A DNA stretch of 64,000 nucleotides from Chamaelirium japonicum (Eukaryota; Streptophyta; Magnoliopsida; Liliales; Melanthiaceae): contig OX393553.1 of NCBI GenBank assembly GCA_947650365.1, forward strand, positions 38,171,947 through 38,235,946. Direction: 5' to 3'. Below, piece by piece: positions 25,825-37,848 of the stretch. Positions within the stretch are counted from its first letter, which is position 1. Every line of letters begins with the position of its first letter. A program made the translations under genes and the position numbers. The notes beneath the pieces are model-generated. The model saw only the letters and a list, made by a program, of their open reading frames with translations, ran no database searches and was not told where the DNA came from.

Positions 25825-25975
25825 TATATAATTTAGTTATGATTATCAGGTTGTAGCCTTGAGAAATTAGGAGCGATTTTGGCTTCTCAAATATAAGGAG
25901 TTTAGTAGCATTCCCAAAAATAAGGAGGTAATGGCGAGGCCCTTATAGGGTATTTTTGAGAGGAATACTCGATTG
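25825..25975 (+). repeat. B monomer 8
   Basis: Duplicate of B7 with a few substitutions (TTGTAGCCTTGAGAAATTAGG, GGCTTCTCAAATATAAGGAG). Confidence 0.88.
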
Positions 25976-26127
25976 TATGTAATTTACTTAAGGTTGACGA
26001 GTGGGGGTTCAAAAAAAATATAGAGAGATTTTGGCTTCTTAAATATAGGGAGTCTAGTAGCAATCCCTAAAATAGAGAGAATATTGCAAGGCTCTTAGAT
26101 GGTGTTTTTGGGAGGAGTGCTCAATTA

Positions 26128-26254
26128 TATATAATTTACTTAAGGTTATCGGGTGGCGTTCAAAAAAAATATGAAGCCATTTTGGCTTCCTAAATATAGG
26201 GAGTATAGTAGCAATGCCAAAAAGAGGGTGTTTTTGGAAGGAGTGCTTGATTTA
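26128..26254 (+). repeat. Deleted monomer (127 bp), duplicate
   Basis: Same internal joint as at 25003, carried along in the 1,125-bp duplication. Confidence 0.85.
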
Positions 26255-27798
26255 TATATAATTTATTTATGATTTTAGGGTATTTTTGGGAGGTAATGGC
26301 AAGGCTCATATAGGGTATTTTTGGGAGGAATGCTCGATTATATATAATTTACTTAAAGTTATCGGGTGGGGGTTCAAAAAAAATATACAGCAGTTTTGAC
26401 TCCCTAAATATTGGGAGTCTAGTCACAATCCCAAAAATAGAGAACATATTGCGATGCTCTTAGAGGGTGTTTTAGGGAGGAGTGCTCGATTGTATATAAT
26501 TCGCTTAAGGTTGTTGGGTGGGGATTCAAAAAAAATATGGAGCAGTTTTGGCTTTCTAAATATAGGAAGTCTAGTCATAATCCCAAAAATAAAGGGCATA
26601 TTGCGAGGCTCTTAGAGGGTATTTTAGGGAGGAGTCCTCGATTATATATAATTTACTTAAGGTTGTCGGGTGGGGGTTCAAAAAAAATATGGAGCGGTTT
26701 TGGATTCGTAAATATAGGGAGTCTAGTAGCAATCCTAAAAATAGAGAGCATATTGCTAGGCTATTAGTGGGAGTTTTTCGAAGGAATGCTCAATTGTATT
26801 TAATTTACTTAAGGTTATTGGGTGGGGGTTCAAAAAAAATATGGAGTAGTTTTGGCTCCTTAAATATAGGGGGTCTAGTAGCAATCACAAAAATAGAGAG
26901 CATATTACGAGGCACTTAGAGTATGTTTTAGGGAGGCATGCTCGATTGTATATAATTTACTTAAGGTTGATGGGTGGGGGTTAAAAAAAAATATTGAGCG
27001 GTTTCGGCTCCTAAAAGAAAGGGAGTCTAGTACCAATCCTTAACCTAGAGAGAATATTGAGAGGCTCTTAGAGAGTTATTTTGGGAGGATTGCTTGATTG
27101 TTTATAATTTACTTAATGTTGTCGGGTGGGCGTTAAAAAAAATATATAGAGCGATTTTGGCTTCCAAAATATAGGGAGTCTAGTAGTAATCCCAAAAATA
27201 AAAAGGCATATTGCGAGGCTCTTAGAGGGTGTTTTTAGGAGGAGTGCTTGATTTATATATGATTTATTTATAATTTTTTGGTATTCTTGGGAGGCAATGG
27301 CGAGGCTCGTAGAGGGTGTTTTTGGGTGGAATGCTCGATTATATATAATTTACTTAAGGTTGTCGAGTTGGGGTTCAAAAAAAATATAGAACGGTTTTGG
27401 CTCCCTAAATATATGGAGTCTAATAGCAATTCCAGAAATAAAGAGTATATTGCGAGGCTCTTAGAGGGTGTTTTTGGGAAGAGTGCTCGATTGTATATAA
27501 TTCACTTAAGGTTGTCTAGTGGGGGTTCAAAAAAATATGAAGCTGTTTTGGATCTCTAAATATAGGAAGTCTAGTACCAATCCCAAAAATAGAAAGCATA
27601 TTGTGAGGCTCTTAGAGGCTATTTTAGGAAGGAGTGCTCGATTGTATATAATTTACTTAAGGTTGTCGGGTGGGGGTTCAAAAAAAATATATAGCTGTTT
27701 TGGCTCCCTAAATATAGGGAGTTTAGTAGCAATCCCAAAAATAGAGAGGTATGTTGCGAGGCTATTAGAAGATATTTTAGGGAGAAATGCTTTATTTA

Positions 27799-27864
27799 TA
27801 TATAATTTACTTATGATTTTAGGGTGCTTTTGGGAGGCAATAGCGAGGCTCTAATACTCGATTA
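27799..27864 (+). repeat. Shortened S module (66 bp)
   Basis: GCGAGGCTCT is joined to AATACTCGATTATG, removing about 20 bp of the S tail. The equivalent S at 20841 in the paralogous block is full length, so this loss came after that duplication. Confidence 0.8.
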
Positions 27865-28405
27865 TGTATAATTTGTCTAAGGTTATCAGGTGGGGGTTCA
27901 AACAAAATATGGAGCAGTTTTGGCTCCCTAAATATAGGGAGTCTAGTAGCAATCCCAAAAAATAGAGAGCATATTGCAAGGCTCTTAGAGGGTGTTTTAG
28001 GGAGGAGTGCTTGATTGTATATAATTTACTTAATATTGTCGGTTGGGGGTTTAAAAAAATTTGGAATGGTTTTGGCTCCTTAAATATAAGCAGTCTAATA
28101 GCAACCCCAAAAATAGAGAGGCATATTGCGAGGCTCTTAGAGGGTGTTTTAGGGAGTGCTTGATTTATATATAATTTACATATGATTTTAAGGTGTTTTT
28201 GGTAGGCAATGGCGAGGCTCTTTGAGGGTGTTTTTGGGAGGAATGCTTGATTATATATAACTTACTTAAGGATGTCAGGTGGGGGTTCAAAAAAAATATA
28301 AGATGGTTTTGGATCCCTAAATATAGGGAGTCTAGTAGCAATCCCAAAAATAGAGAGCATATTCCTAGGCTCTTAGAATGTATTTTAGGGAGGAGTGCTC
28401 GATTG

Positions 28406-28556
28406 TATATCATTTAGTCATTATTATCCGATAGGAGCTTTGAGAAATTGGGAGTGATTTTGGCTTTGCAAATATAGGGAGTCTAGTAGCGATCCCAAAA
28501 ATAAGGAGGCTATGTCGAGACTCATATAGGGTGTTTTTGGGAGAAATGCTCGATTG
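28406..28556 (+). repeat. B monomer 9
   Basis: A 151-bp B monomer with TTAGTCATTATTATCC and GGAGCTTTGAGAAATTGGG. The TTAGTCATTATTAT leader is shared with B11, hinting that those two are closer to each other than to other B copies. Confidence 0.85.
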
Positions 28557-30864
28557 TATATAATTTACTTAAAATTGATGGATGGGGGTTCAAAAATAAT
28601 ATCGAGCAGTTTTGGCTTCTTAAATTTAGGGAGTCTTGTAGCAATCCCAAAAATTGACAGCATATTGCGAGCCTCTTAGAGGGTATTTTAGGGAGGAGTG
28701 CTCGATTGTATATAATTTACTCACGATTGCCGGGTGGGGGTTCAAAAATAATATGGAGCAGTTTTGCCTCCCTAAATATAGGGAGTCTAGTAGCAATCCA
28801 AAAAATTGAAAGCATATTACGAGGCTATTAGATGGTGTTTTTAGGAGGAATGCTGGATTGTATATAATTTACTTAAGGTTATCGGGTGGGAGTTCAAAAC
28901 AAATATGGAGCGGTTTTGGCTCCCTAAATATAGGGAGTCTAGAAGCAATCCCAAAAATAAAAAGCATATTACAAGGCTCTTAGAGTGTGTTTTAGGGAGG
29001 AGTGCTCGATTGTATATAATTTACTTAATGTTGTCAAGTGGGGGTTCAAAAAAAATATGGGGCAATTTTGGCTCCCTAAATATATGGAGTCTAGTAGCAA
29101 TCCCAAAAATAGAGAGGCATATTGCGAGGCTCTTAGAGGGTGTTTTTGGAAGGAGTGCTTGATTTATATATAATTTACTTACGATTTTTGGGTATTTTTG
29201 GGAGGCAATGGCGATGCTTTTAGAGGGAGTTTTTGGGAGGAATGCTCGATTATATATAATTTTCCTAAGGTTATTGGGTAGGGGTTCAAACAAAATATGG
29301 AGTGGTTTTGGCTCCCTAAATATAGAGAGTCTAGTAGCAATCCCAAAAAATAGAGAGTATATTGCGAGGCTCTTAGAGGGTGTTTAAGAGAGTACTTGAT
29401 TGTATATAATTTACTTAAGGTTGTCGGGTGAGGTTTCAAAAAAAATATGGAGCGATTTTGGCTCCTTTAATATAGGGAGTCTAGTAGCAATCCAAAAAAT
29501 AGAGTGGCATATTGCAAGGCTCATAAAGGGTGCAATGTCGAGGCTCTTAAAGGGTATTTTTGGGTGCTTTTGGGTGACAATGACGAGGCTCTTAAAGGGT
29601 GTTTTTGGGATGAATGCTCGATTGTATACAATTTACTTAAGGTTGATAAGTGGGGGTCCAAAAACAATATGGAGCAGTTTTGGCTCTATAAATATAGGGA
29701 GTCTAGTAGCAATCCCAAAAGTAGATAGCATATTGCAAGGCTCATAGAGGGTGTATTAGGAAGGAATGCTAATTTGTATATAATCTCCTTAAGGTTGTCG
29801 GGTGGGTGTTCAAAAAATATATACGGTTGTTTTGGCTACCTGAATATCGGGAGTCGAGTAGTAATTCCAAAAATAGAAAGGCATATTGCGAGGCTCTTAT
29901 AGGATGTTTTAGGGAGGAGTGCTTGATTTATATATAATTTACTTATGATTTTAGAGTATTTTTGGGAGGCAATGGCGGGGCTCTTAGAGGGTGTTTCTGG
30001 GATGAATGCTCGATTGTATATAATTTACTTAAGGTTGTCGGGTGGGGGTTCAAAAAATATATGGAGCGGTTTTGGCTCTCTAAATATAGGGAGTCTAGTA
30101 GCAATCCCAAAAAAAGAGAGCATATTGCGAGGCTCTTAGAGGGTGTTTTATGGAGGAGTGCTCGATTGTATGTAATTCACTTAAGGCTGTCGGGTGGGGG
30201 TTCAAAAAAAATATGGAGCTGTTTTGGGTCCCAAAATATCGAGAGTCTCGTAGCAATACCAAAATCAGAAATCATATTTTAAGGTTCTTTGATGGTATTT
30301 TAAAAAGGAGTGCTCTATTATATATAATTTACTTAAGTTTTTCGGATAGGGGTTCAAAAAAAATATGGATCTATTTTGGCTCCCTAAATATAGGGAGTCT
30401 TGTAGTAATCCCAAAAATAGAGAGTATATTTCGAGGCTATTAGATAATATTTTTGGAATGAATGCTCAATTGTATATAATTTACTTAAGGTTGTCGGGTG
30501 GGGGTTCAAAAAAAATAGGGAACAGTTTTGGCACCCTAAATATAAAGAGTCTAGTAGCAATCCCAAAAATAAAGAGGCATATTGTGAGGTTCTTAGAGGT
30601 TATTTTAGGGAGGAGTGCTTGATTTATATATAATTTACTTATGATTTGAGGGTGTTTTTGTTATCCAATGGCTAGGCTTTTAGAGGTTGTTTTTGGGAGG
30701 AATGCTCGATAGTATATTATTTACTTAAGGTTGTTAGGTGGGGGTTTAAAATAAGTATGGAACGAATTTGGTTCCCTAAATATAGGGAGTCCAGTAGCAA
30801 TCCCAAAAATTGAGAGCACATTGCTAGGCTCTTAGACAGTGCATTAGGGAGGAGTGCTCGATTG
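28557..30864 (+). repeat. A/P/N/S monomers between B9 and B10
   Basis: S modules begin at about 29167, 29931 (after an N monomer) and 30627. A rearranged A'/S unit lies at 29403. Confidence 0.85.
29403..29624 (+). repeat. Rearranged A'/S unit with doubled tail
   Basis: A 222-bp interval lacking the internal TATATAAT. An A' monomer runs to CTCATAAAGGGTGCAATG, then GAGGCTCTTAAAGGGTATTTTT, then GGGTGACAATGACGAGGCTCTTAAAGGGTG. The AATG-N-CGAGGCTCTTAAAGGGT segment is present twice about 48 bp apart (near 29533 and 29579). This looks like unequal exchange between the two direct repeats within S. Confidence 0.75.
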
Positions 30865-31014
30865 TATATAATTTAGTTTAATTATTGGGTTGGAACCTTG
30901 AGAAATTAGGAGCGATTTTGGCTCCCTAAATATAGGAAGTCTAGTAGCGATCTCTAAAATAAGGAGGCAATGGAGAGGCTCTAATAGGGTATTTTTGGGA
31001 GGAATACTCAATTA
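30865..31014 (+). repeat. B monomer 10
   Basis: A 150-bp B monomer (TTAGTTTAATTATTGGG, GGAACCTTGAGAAATTAGG). Confidence 0.82.
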
Positions 31015-32811
31015 TATATAATTTACTTAAGGTTGACAGGAGGGGGTTTAAAAACAATATGAAACAGTTTTGGCTCCCTAAATATAGGGAGTCTAGTAGC
31101 AGTCCAAAAAATAGAGAGCATATTTTGAGGCTCGTAATGGGTATTTTAGAAAAGAGTGCTCAATTGTATATAATTTACTTAAGGTTGTCGGGTTGGCATT
31201 CAAAAAAAATATGGAGCGGTTTTGGTTTCCTAAATATAGAGAGTCTGGTAGCAATCCCAAAAATAGAGACATGTTGCGAGACCCTTATATGGTGTCTTTT
31301 AGAGGAATGCTCGATTGAATATAATTTTCTTCATGTTATCGGTGGTGGTTTAAAAAAAATATAGAGTGGCTTAGGCCCCCTAAATATAGGGAGTCTAGTA
31401 GCAATTCCAAAAATAGAAAGCATATTTCGAGGCTATTAAAGGGTGATATTGGGAGAAATGCTCGATTGTATATAATTTACTTAAGGTAGTTGGGCGGGGG
31501 TTCAAAAAATATATGGAGAGGTTTTGGCACTCTAGATATAGGGAGTCTAGTAGTAATCCCAAAAATAGAGATCATATTACGAGGCTCTTATATGGTTTTT
31601 TTGGGAGGAAAGCTCGATTGTGTATAATTTACTTAAGGTTGCCGGTGGGATTTCAAAAAAAATATGGAGTTGTTTTCACTCCCTAAATATAGGGAGTCTA
31701 ATAGAAATCCATAAAAATAGAGAGGATATTATTAATTTACTTAAGGTTGACGGGTGGGGGTTCTAAAATTTTATGGAGCGATTTTGGCTCCCTAAATATA
31801 AGGAGTCTTATAGCAATCCCAAAAATAAAGAGCATATTGCGAGGCACTTAGAAGGTGTTTTAGGGAGGAGTGCTTGATTGTATGTAATTTATTTATGATT
31901 TTAGGGTATTTTTGGGAGGAATGGAGAGGCTCTTAGAGGGTATTTTTGGGAGGAATGCTGAATTATATTTAATTTTCTTAAGGTTGTTGGGTGGGGGTTT
32001 AAAAAAAATATAGAGCGATTTTGGTTCCCTAAGTATAGGGAGTCTAGTTGTAATCCCGAAAATAGAGAGCATATTGCGAGGTTCTTCGAGGGTGTTTTAG
32101 AGAGGAGTACTCGATTGTATATAATTCACTTATGGTTATCGAGTGGGATTTCAAAAAAAATATAGAGCTGTTTTGGCTCCCTAAATATAGGGATTCTAGT
32201 AGCAATCCCAAAAAAAAAGAGCATATTGCGAGGCTATTATACGGTATTTTAGGGAGGAATGCTCGGTTGTATATAATTTACTTAAGGTTATCTGGTGTGG
32301 GTTCAAAACTAATATAGAGCAGTTTTGGATCCCTAAATATAGGGAGTCTAGTAGCAATCCCAAAAATAGAGTGGATATTGCGAGGCTTAGAAGGTTTTTT
32401 TGGGAGGAATGCTAGATTGTATATAATTTACTTAATGTTGTCAGGTGGGGGTTCAAAAAAAATATAGAGCGGTTTTGGCTCCCAAAATATAGGAAGTCTA
32501 GTAGATATCCCTAAAATAGAGAGACAAATTGTGAGGCTCTAAGCGGGTGTTTTAGGGAGGAGTACTTGATTTATATATAATTTACTTATTATTTTACGTT
32601 ATTTTTAGAAGGCAATAGCGGTGCTTTTAGATAGTGTTTTTGGGAGGAATGCTCGAATGTATATAATTTACTTAAGGTTGTTGGGTGGGGATTCAAAAAA
32701 AATATGGAGCAGTTTTGGCTCCTTAAATATAGGGTGTCTAGTTGCAATCCCAAAAATAGAGAGCATATTACGAGGCTCTTAGAGTGTGTTTTAGGGAGTA
32801 GTGCTTGATTG
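31015..32811 (+). repeat. A/S monomers between B10 and B11
   Basis: S modules begin at about 31881 and 32574. The S at 31881 follows an ordinary A-type ending (GATTGTATGTAATTT) and has GGGAGGAATGG in place of GGGAGGCAATGG. The 1,254-bp gap between 30627 and 31881 is the longest S-free stretch of region I and contains a deleted monomer at 31621. Confidence 0.85.
31621..31728 (+). repeat. Deleted monomer (108 bp)
   Basis: AGAGAGGATATT is joined to ATTAATTTACTTAAGG, so the GCGAGGCTC to GCTCGATTG tail (about 44 bp) is lost. The next TATATAAT motif is remade from the joint. Confidence 0.75.
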
Positions 32812-32962
32812 TATATAATTTAGTCATTATTATCGGGTGGGAGCCTTGAGAAATTAGAAGCGATTTTGGCTTTCCAAATATAGGGAGTCTAGCAGCGATC
32901 CCAAAAATAAGGAGGCAATGACGATGATCTTATAGGGTGTTTTTGGGAGGAATACTCATTTG
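32812..32962 (+). repeat. B monomer 11
   Basis: A 151-bp B monomer with TTAGTCATTATTATCGGG and GGGAGCCTTGAGAAATTAG. Confidence 0.85.
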
Positions 32963-34512
32963 TATATAATTTACTTAAAGTTGACAGGTGGGGGTTCAAA
33001 AAACAAATGAAACGGTTTTGGCTCCTTAAATATAGGGAGTCTAGTAGCAATCCTAAAAATAGAAAGTATATTGCGAGGCTCTTAAAGGGTATTTTAGGGA
33101 GGATTACTCGATTTTATATAATTTACTTAAGGTTGTTGGGTGGGTGTTCAAAAAAAATATATAGCAGTTTTGGCTCCTTAAATATAGGGAGTCTAGTAGC
33201 AATCCCAAAAATTATGGTATATTGCGAGGCTCTTAGAGGGTATTTTAAGAAGGAGTGCTCGATTAATATATAATTTACTTATGATTTTAGGGTATTTTTG
33301 GGAGGTAATGGTGAGGCTCTTAGAGGGTGTTTTTGGTAGGAATGCTTGATTGTATATAATTTACTTAAGGTTGTAGGGTGGGGTTCAAAAAAAATATGGA
33401 GTAGTTTTGGCTACCTAAATATAGTTTGACTCGTAGCAATCCTAAAAATATAGAGTATATTGAAGGCTCTTAGAGGATGTTTTAGGAAGGAGTGCCTGAT
33501 TGTATATAATTTACTTCAGGATATCGGATGGTGGTTCAAAAAAAATATAGAGCGATTTTGGCTCCCGAAATATAGGGAGCCTAGTAGCAATCCCAAAAAT
33601 AGAGAGGCATATTAGAAGTCTCTTAGAGGGTATTTTAGGGAGGAGTGCTTGATTTATATATAATTTACTAATTATTTTAGGGTGATTTTGAGAGGCAATG
33701 GCGAGGCTCTTAGAGGGTATTTTTAGAGAAATGCTCGATTGTATATAATTTACTTAAGGTTGTCAAATTAGGGGTTCAAAAATAATATAGAGTAGTTCTA
33801 GCTTCCTAAATATAGGGAGTCTAGTAGTAATCCCAAAAAAACATAGCACATTGCGAGGCACTTAGAGGGTATTTTAAGGAGGAGTGCTCGAATATATATA
33901 ATTTACTTATGGTTGTTGTATGGGGGTTCAAAAAAAATATAGAGTATTTTTGGGAGTCCAGTAGCAATTCCAAATATAGTGAGGCATATTGCAAGGTTCT
34001 TAGAGGGTGTTTTAGAAAGGAGTGCTTGATTTATATATAATTTACTTATGATTTTAGGGTATTTTTTGGAGGCAATGGCATGACTCATAGAGGGTGTTTT
34101 TGGGAGGAATGCTCGATTGTATATAATTTACTTAATGTTTCGGGTGGGGGTTGAAAAAAAATATGGAGTAGTTTTGGATCCCAAAATATAGGGAGTCTAG
34201 TAGCAATCCCAAAAATAGAGTGGCAAATTACGAAACTCTTAGAGGGTGTTTTAGGAAGAAGTACTTAATTTATATATAATTTTTACTTATGATTTTAGGG
34301 CGTTTTTGGGAGGCAATGACGAGGCCTTTAAAGGGTGTTTTATGGAGGAATACTCGAATGTTTATAATTTACTTAAGGTTATTGGGTGGCGGTTCAAAAA
34401 AATTATGGAGCAGTTTTGGGTCCCTAAATATAGGGTGTCTAATAAAAATCCCAAAAATAGAGAGCATATTGCGAGACTCTTAGAATATATTTTAGGGAGT
34501 AGTGCTCTATTG
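32963..34512 (+). repeat. A/S monomers between B11 and B12
   Basis: S modules begin at about 33267, 33657, 34034 and 34273. The last pair is spaced 239 bp (a single A' between two S modules). Near 33,945 a monomer has lost part of the dyad region (GAGTATTTTTGGGAGTCC). Confidence 0.85.
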
Positions 34513-34662
34513 TATATAATTTAGTCATGATTATCTGGTGGGAACCTTGAAAAATTAGGAACGATTTTAGCTCCCTAAATATAGGGAGTCTAGTAGCGAT
34601 CCCAAAAATAAGGAGGCAACGGCGAGGATCTTATAAGGTGTTTTTGGTGGAATGCCCATTTT
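34513..34662 (+). repeat. B monomer 12
   Basis: A 150-bp B monomer (TTAGTCATGATTATCTGG, GGGAACCTTGAAAAATTAGG). It is followed by GGTTGACGGG-type and AGAATATTGCAAGGC-type monomers and an N-S pair, the same order as after B3. Confidence 0.82.
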
Positions 34663-37600
34663 TATGTAATTTACTTAATATTGACGGGTGGGGGTCCAAA
34701 AAAAATATGGAATGGTTTTGGCTCCTTAAATATTGGGAGACTAGTACCAATCCCAAAAATCAAAAGAATATTGCAAGGCTCTTAGAGGGTATTTTAGGAA
34801 GGAGTGCTCGATTGTATATAATTTACTTAAGGTTGTCGGATGGGCATTCAAAAAACAATATGGAGCGGGTTTGGCAACATAAATATAGAGAGTCTAGTAT
34901 CAATCCTAAAAATAGAAAGGCATATTGCGAGGCTCTTAGATAGTGTTTTAGGGAGGAGTACTTGATTTATATATAATTTATTTATGATTTTAGGGTATTT
35001 TTAGGAGGCAATGGAGAGACTCTTATTTTTTGCTAGGAATGCTTTATTGTATATAATTTACTTACTTTTGTCAGGTGGGGGTTCAAAAAAAATATAGAGC
35101 GATTTTGGCTCCCTAAATATAGGGAGTCTAGTAGCAATCCCAAAAATATAAAGTATATTGTGAGGCACTTAGAGGGTATTTTAGGGAGGAATGTTTGATT
35201 ATTTATAATTAACTTAAGGTTATTGGGTGGGGTTTCAAAACAAATATGCAGCGCTTTTGGCTCCCTAAATATAGGGAGTCGAGTAGCAATCCCAAAAATA
35301 GAGAGCATATTGCAAGGCTCTTGGAGGGTGTTTTAGGGAATGCTCGATTGTATATAATTTACATAAGATTTTCGGGTAGGGGTTTAAAAAAAATATGGAG
35401 CAGTTTTGGCTCCCTAAATATAGGAAGTCTAGAAGCAATCCCAAAAATAGAGAGGCATGTTGCGAGGCTCTTACAGGGTGTTTTAGGGATGAGTGCTTAT
35501 TTTATATATAATTTACTTATGATTTTAGGGTATTTTTGGAAGGCAATTGAGAGGCACTTAGAGGGTGTTTTTGGAAAGAATACTCAATTGTGTATAATTT
35601 ACTTAAGGATATCGGGTGGGGGTTCAAATAAAATATGTAGCGATTTTGGCTCCATAAATATAGGGAGTGCAGTAGTAATCCCAAAAAATAGAAAGCAAAT
35701 TATAGAGTGTGCTTTAAGGAGGAATGCTCGATTGTATATAATTTACTTAAGGTTATCGGGTGGGGGTTCAAAAAAAATATGGAGGGGTTTTGGCTCCTTA
35801 AATATAGGGAGTCTAGTAGTAATCCCAAAAATAGAGGCATATTGCGAAGCTCTTAGAGGGTGTTTTAGGGAGGAGTGCTTGATTTATATATAATTTACTT
35901 ATGATTTTAGGGTGTTTTTGGGAGGCAATGGCGACACTCTTAGAGGGTGTTTTTGGGAGGAATGCTCGATTGTATATAATTTAATTAAGGTTGTCAGTTG
36001 GAGTTCAAAAAAAATATAGAGCGGTTTTGGCTCCCTAAATATAACGAGTCTCGTAGCAATCCAAAAAATGAAGAGCATATTGCAAGGCTCTTAGAGGGTT
36101 GTTTAGGGAGGACTACTTGATTATATGTAATTTGCTTAAGGTTGTTTGGTGGGGGTTCAAAAAAAATATGAAGCGATTTTGGCTCCCTAAATATAAGGAG
36201 TCTAATATCAATCCCAAAATTAGAGAGGCAAATTTGGAGGCTCTTAGAGGGTGTTTTAGGGAGGAGTCCTCGATTGTATATAATTCACTTTTGGTTGTTG
36301 GGTGGGGGTTCAATAAAAATATAAAGCTGTTTTGGCTCCCTAAATATAAAGAGTCTAGTACCAATCCCTAAAATAGAGAGTATATTGCTTGGCTCTTAAA
36401 GGGGGTTTTTTAGAGGAGTGCTTGATTGTATATAATTTACTTAAGGTTGTCGGGTGGGGGTTCAAAAAAAATATAGAGCGATTTTGGCTCCCTAAATATA
36501 AGGAGTCTAGCAGCAATCCTAAAAATAGAGAGGCATATTGCGAGGCTCTTAGATGGTATTTTATGAAGGAGTACTTAATTTATATATAATTTACTTTTGA
36601 TTTTAGGGTGCTTTTGGGGGGAAATAGTGGGGGTCTTAGAGGGTATTTTTGAGAGGAATGCTCGATTATATCTAATTTACTTAAGGTTGTCAATTAGGGG
36701 TTTAAAAAAAATATAGAGCAGTTTTGGCTCTCTAAATATAAGGAGTCTAGTAGTAAGCCCAAAAATAGAGAGAACATTATGATGCTCTTAGAGGGTATTT
36801 TAGGAAGGAGTGCTCGAATGTATATAATTTACTTATGGTTGTCGGGTGGGGGTTCAAAAAAAATATGGAGCAGTTTTCACTCCCTAAATATAGGGAGTCT
36901 AGTAGCAATACCAAAAATAGCGAGGCATATTGTGAGGCTCTTATAGGGTGTTTTAGGGAGGGGTGCTTGATTTATATATTATTTACTTATAATTTTAGGG
37001 TATTTTTAGGAGGCAATGGCGAGGCTCTTAGAGGGTGTTTTTGTGAGGAATGCTTGATTGTATATAATTTACTTAAGGTTATCAGGTAGGGGTTCAAATA
37101 AAACATGGAGTGGTTTTGGCTCCCGAAATAATGAGAGTCTAGTAGCAATCCCAAAAATAGAGAGCATATTGCGACACTCTTAGAGGGTGTTTTAGGAAGA
37201 AGTGATCGATTGTATATAATTTACTTATGGGTGTCGGGAGGGGGTTTAAAAAAAATATAGAGTGGTTTTGGCTCCATCAATATAGGGAGTCTAGTAGCAA
37301 TTATAAAAATAGAGAGGTATATTGCGAGGATCTCTTAGAAGGTGTTTTAGGGAGGAGTGCTTGATTTATATATAATTTACTTGTGATTTAAGGGTATTTT
37401 TGGGAGACAATGGCGAGGCACTTAGATGGTATTTTTGGGATGAATGCTTGATTGTATATAATTTACTTAAGGTTGTTGGGTGTGGGTTTAAAAAAAATAT
37501 AGAGCAGTTTTGGCACCCTAAATATAGGGAGTCTAGTAGCAATCCCAAAAATAAAGAGCATATTACGAGTCTCTTAGAGGGTTTTTTAGGGAGGAGTGCT

Positions 37601-37848
37601 TGATTGTATATAATTTACTTAATATTATCGGGTGGGGGTTCAAAAAAAATATAGAGTGGTTTTGGCTCCCTAAATATAGGGCGTCTAGTAGCAATCCTAA
37701 AAATAGAGAGGCATATTGTGAGGCTCTTAGAGGGTGTTTTAGGGAGGAGTGCTTGATATATATATATAATTTACTTATGATTTTAGGGTATTTTTGAGAG
37801 ACAATAGCGAGGCTCCTAGAGGTTGTTTTTGGTATGAATGCTCGATTG
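34663..37848 (+). repeat. A/P/S monomers, end of region I
   Basis: S modules begin at about 34970 (after N, and shortened to 80 bp by loss around TCTTATTTTTTGCTAGG), 35505, 35887, 36583, 36975, 37369 and 37763. The last three spacings are 392 to 394 bp, so the regular trimer pattern of region II already begins here. A monomer near 35,695 lacks about 10 bp (GCAAATTATAGAGTG). Confidence 0.85.

Larger units (their letters stand above)
25561..26685 (+). repeat. Recent tandem duplication, copy 2 (1,125 bp)
   Basis: Second copy of 24436-25560. After about 26,685 the match to the start of the unit fades (GGAGCGGTTTTGGATTCG here against GGAGAGGTTTTGGATCCC), which marks the right limit. The unit is not a whole number of 152-bp monomers because it includes an 86-bp S and a 127-bp deleted monomer. 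Confidence 0.92.
25976..28405 (+). repeat. A/P/S monomers between B8 and B9
   Basis: S modules begin at about 26255, 27256, 27799 and 28168. The S at 27799 is shortened. The P monomer after it has TTCAAACAAAATATGG. From about 26,945 the sequence is the second copy of the 2.5-kb segmental duplication. Confidence 0.85.
26945..29410 (+). repeat. Ancient segmental duplication, copy 2 (~2.5 kb)
   Basis: Paralogous to about 19,993-22,480 at an offset of about 6.94 kb. S modules at 27256, 27799, 28168 and 29167 correspond to 20297, 20841, 21234 and 22227. The S at 27799 has since lost 20 bp. Upstream of the block copy 1 has a B monomer while copy 2 has an A monomer, so the homology limit is near there. 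Confidence 0.75.
1..37848 (+). repeat. Region I: irregular A/P/N/S subarray with solitary B monomers
   Basis: Made of A, P, A', N, S and B monomers with no C1-C7 block. The 86-bp S modules (61 of them) sit at spacings close to 240, 392, 544, 696, 848 and 1,000 bp, that is A' plus S (240) plus zero to five further 152-bp monomers. Twelve B monomers stand alone. Irregular spacing plus local duplications suggests a long history of unequal exchange that has scrambled an earlier higher-order repeat. Confidence 0.9.
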
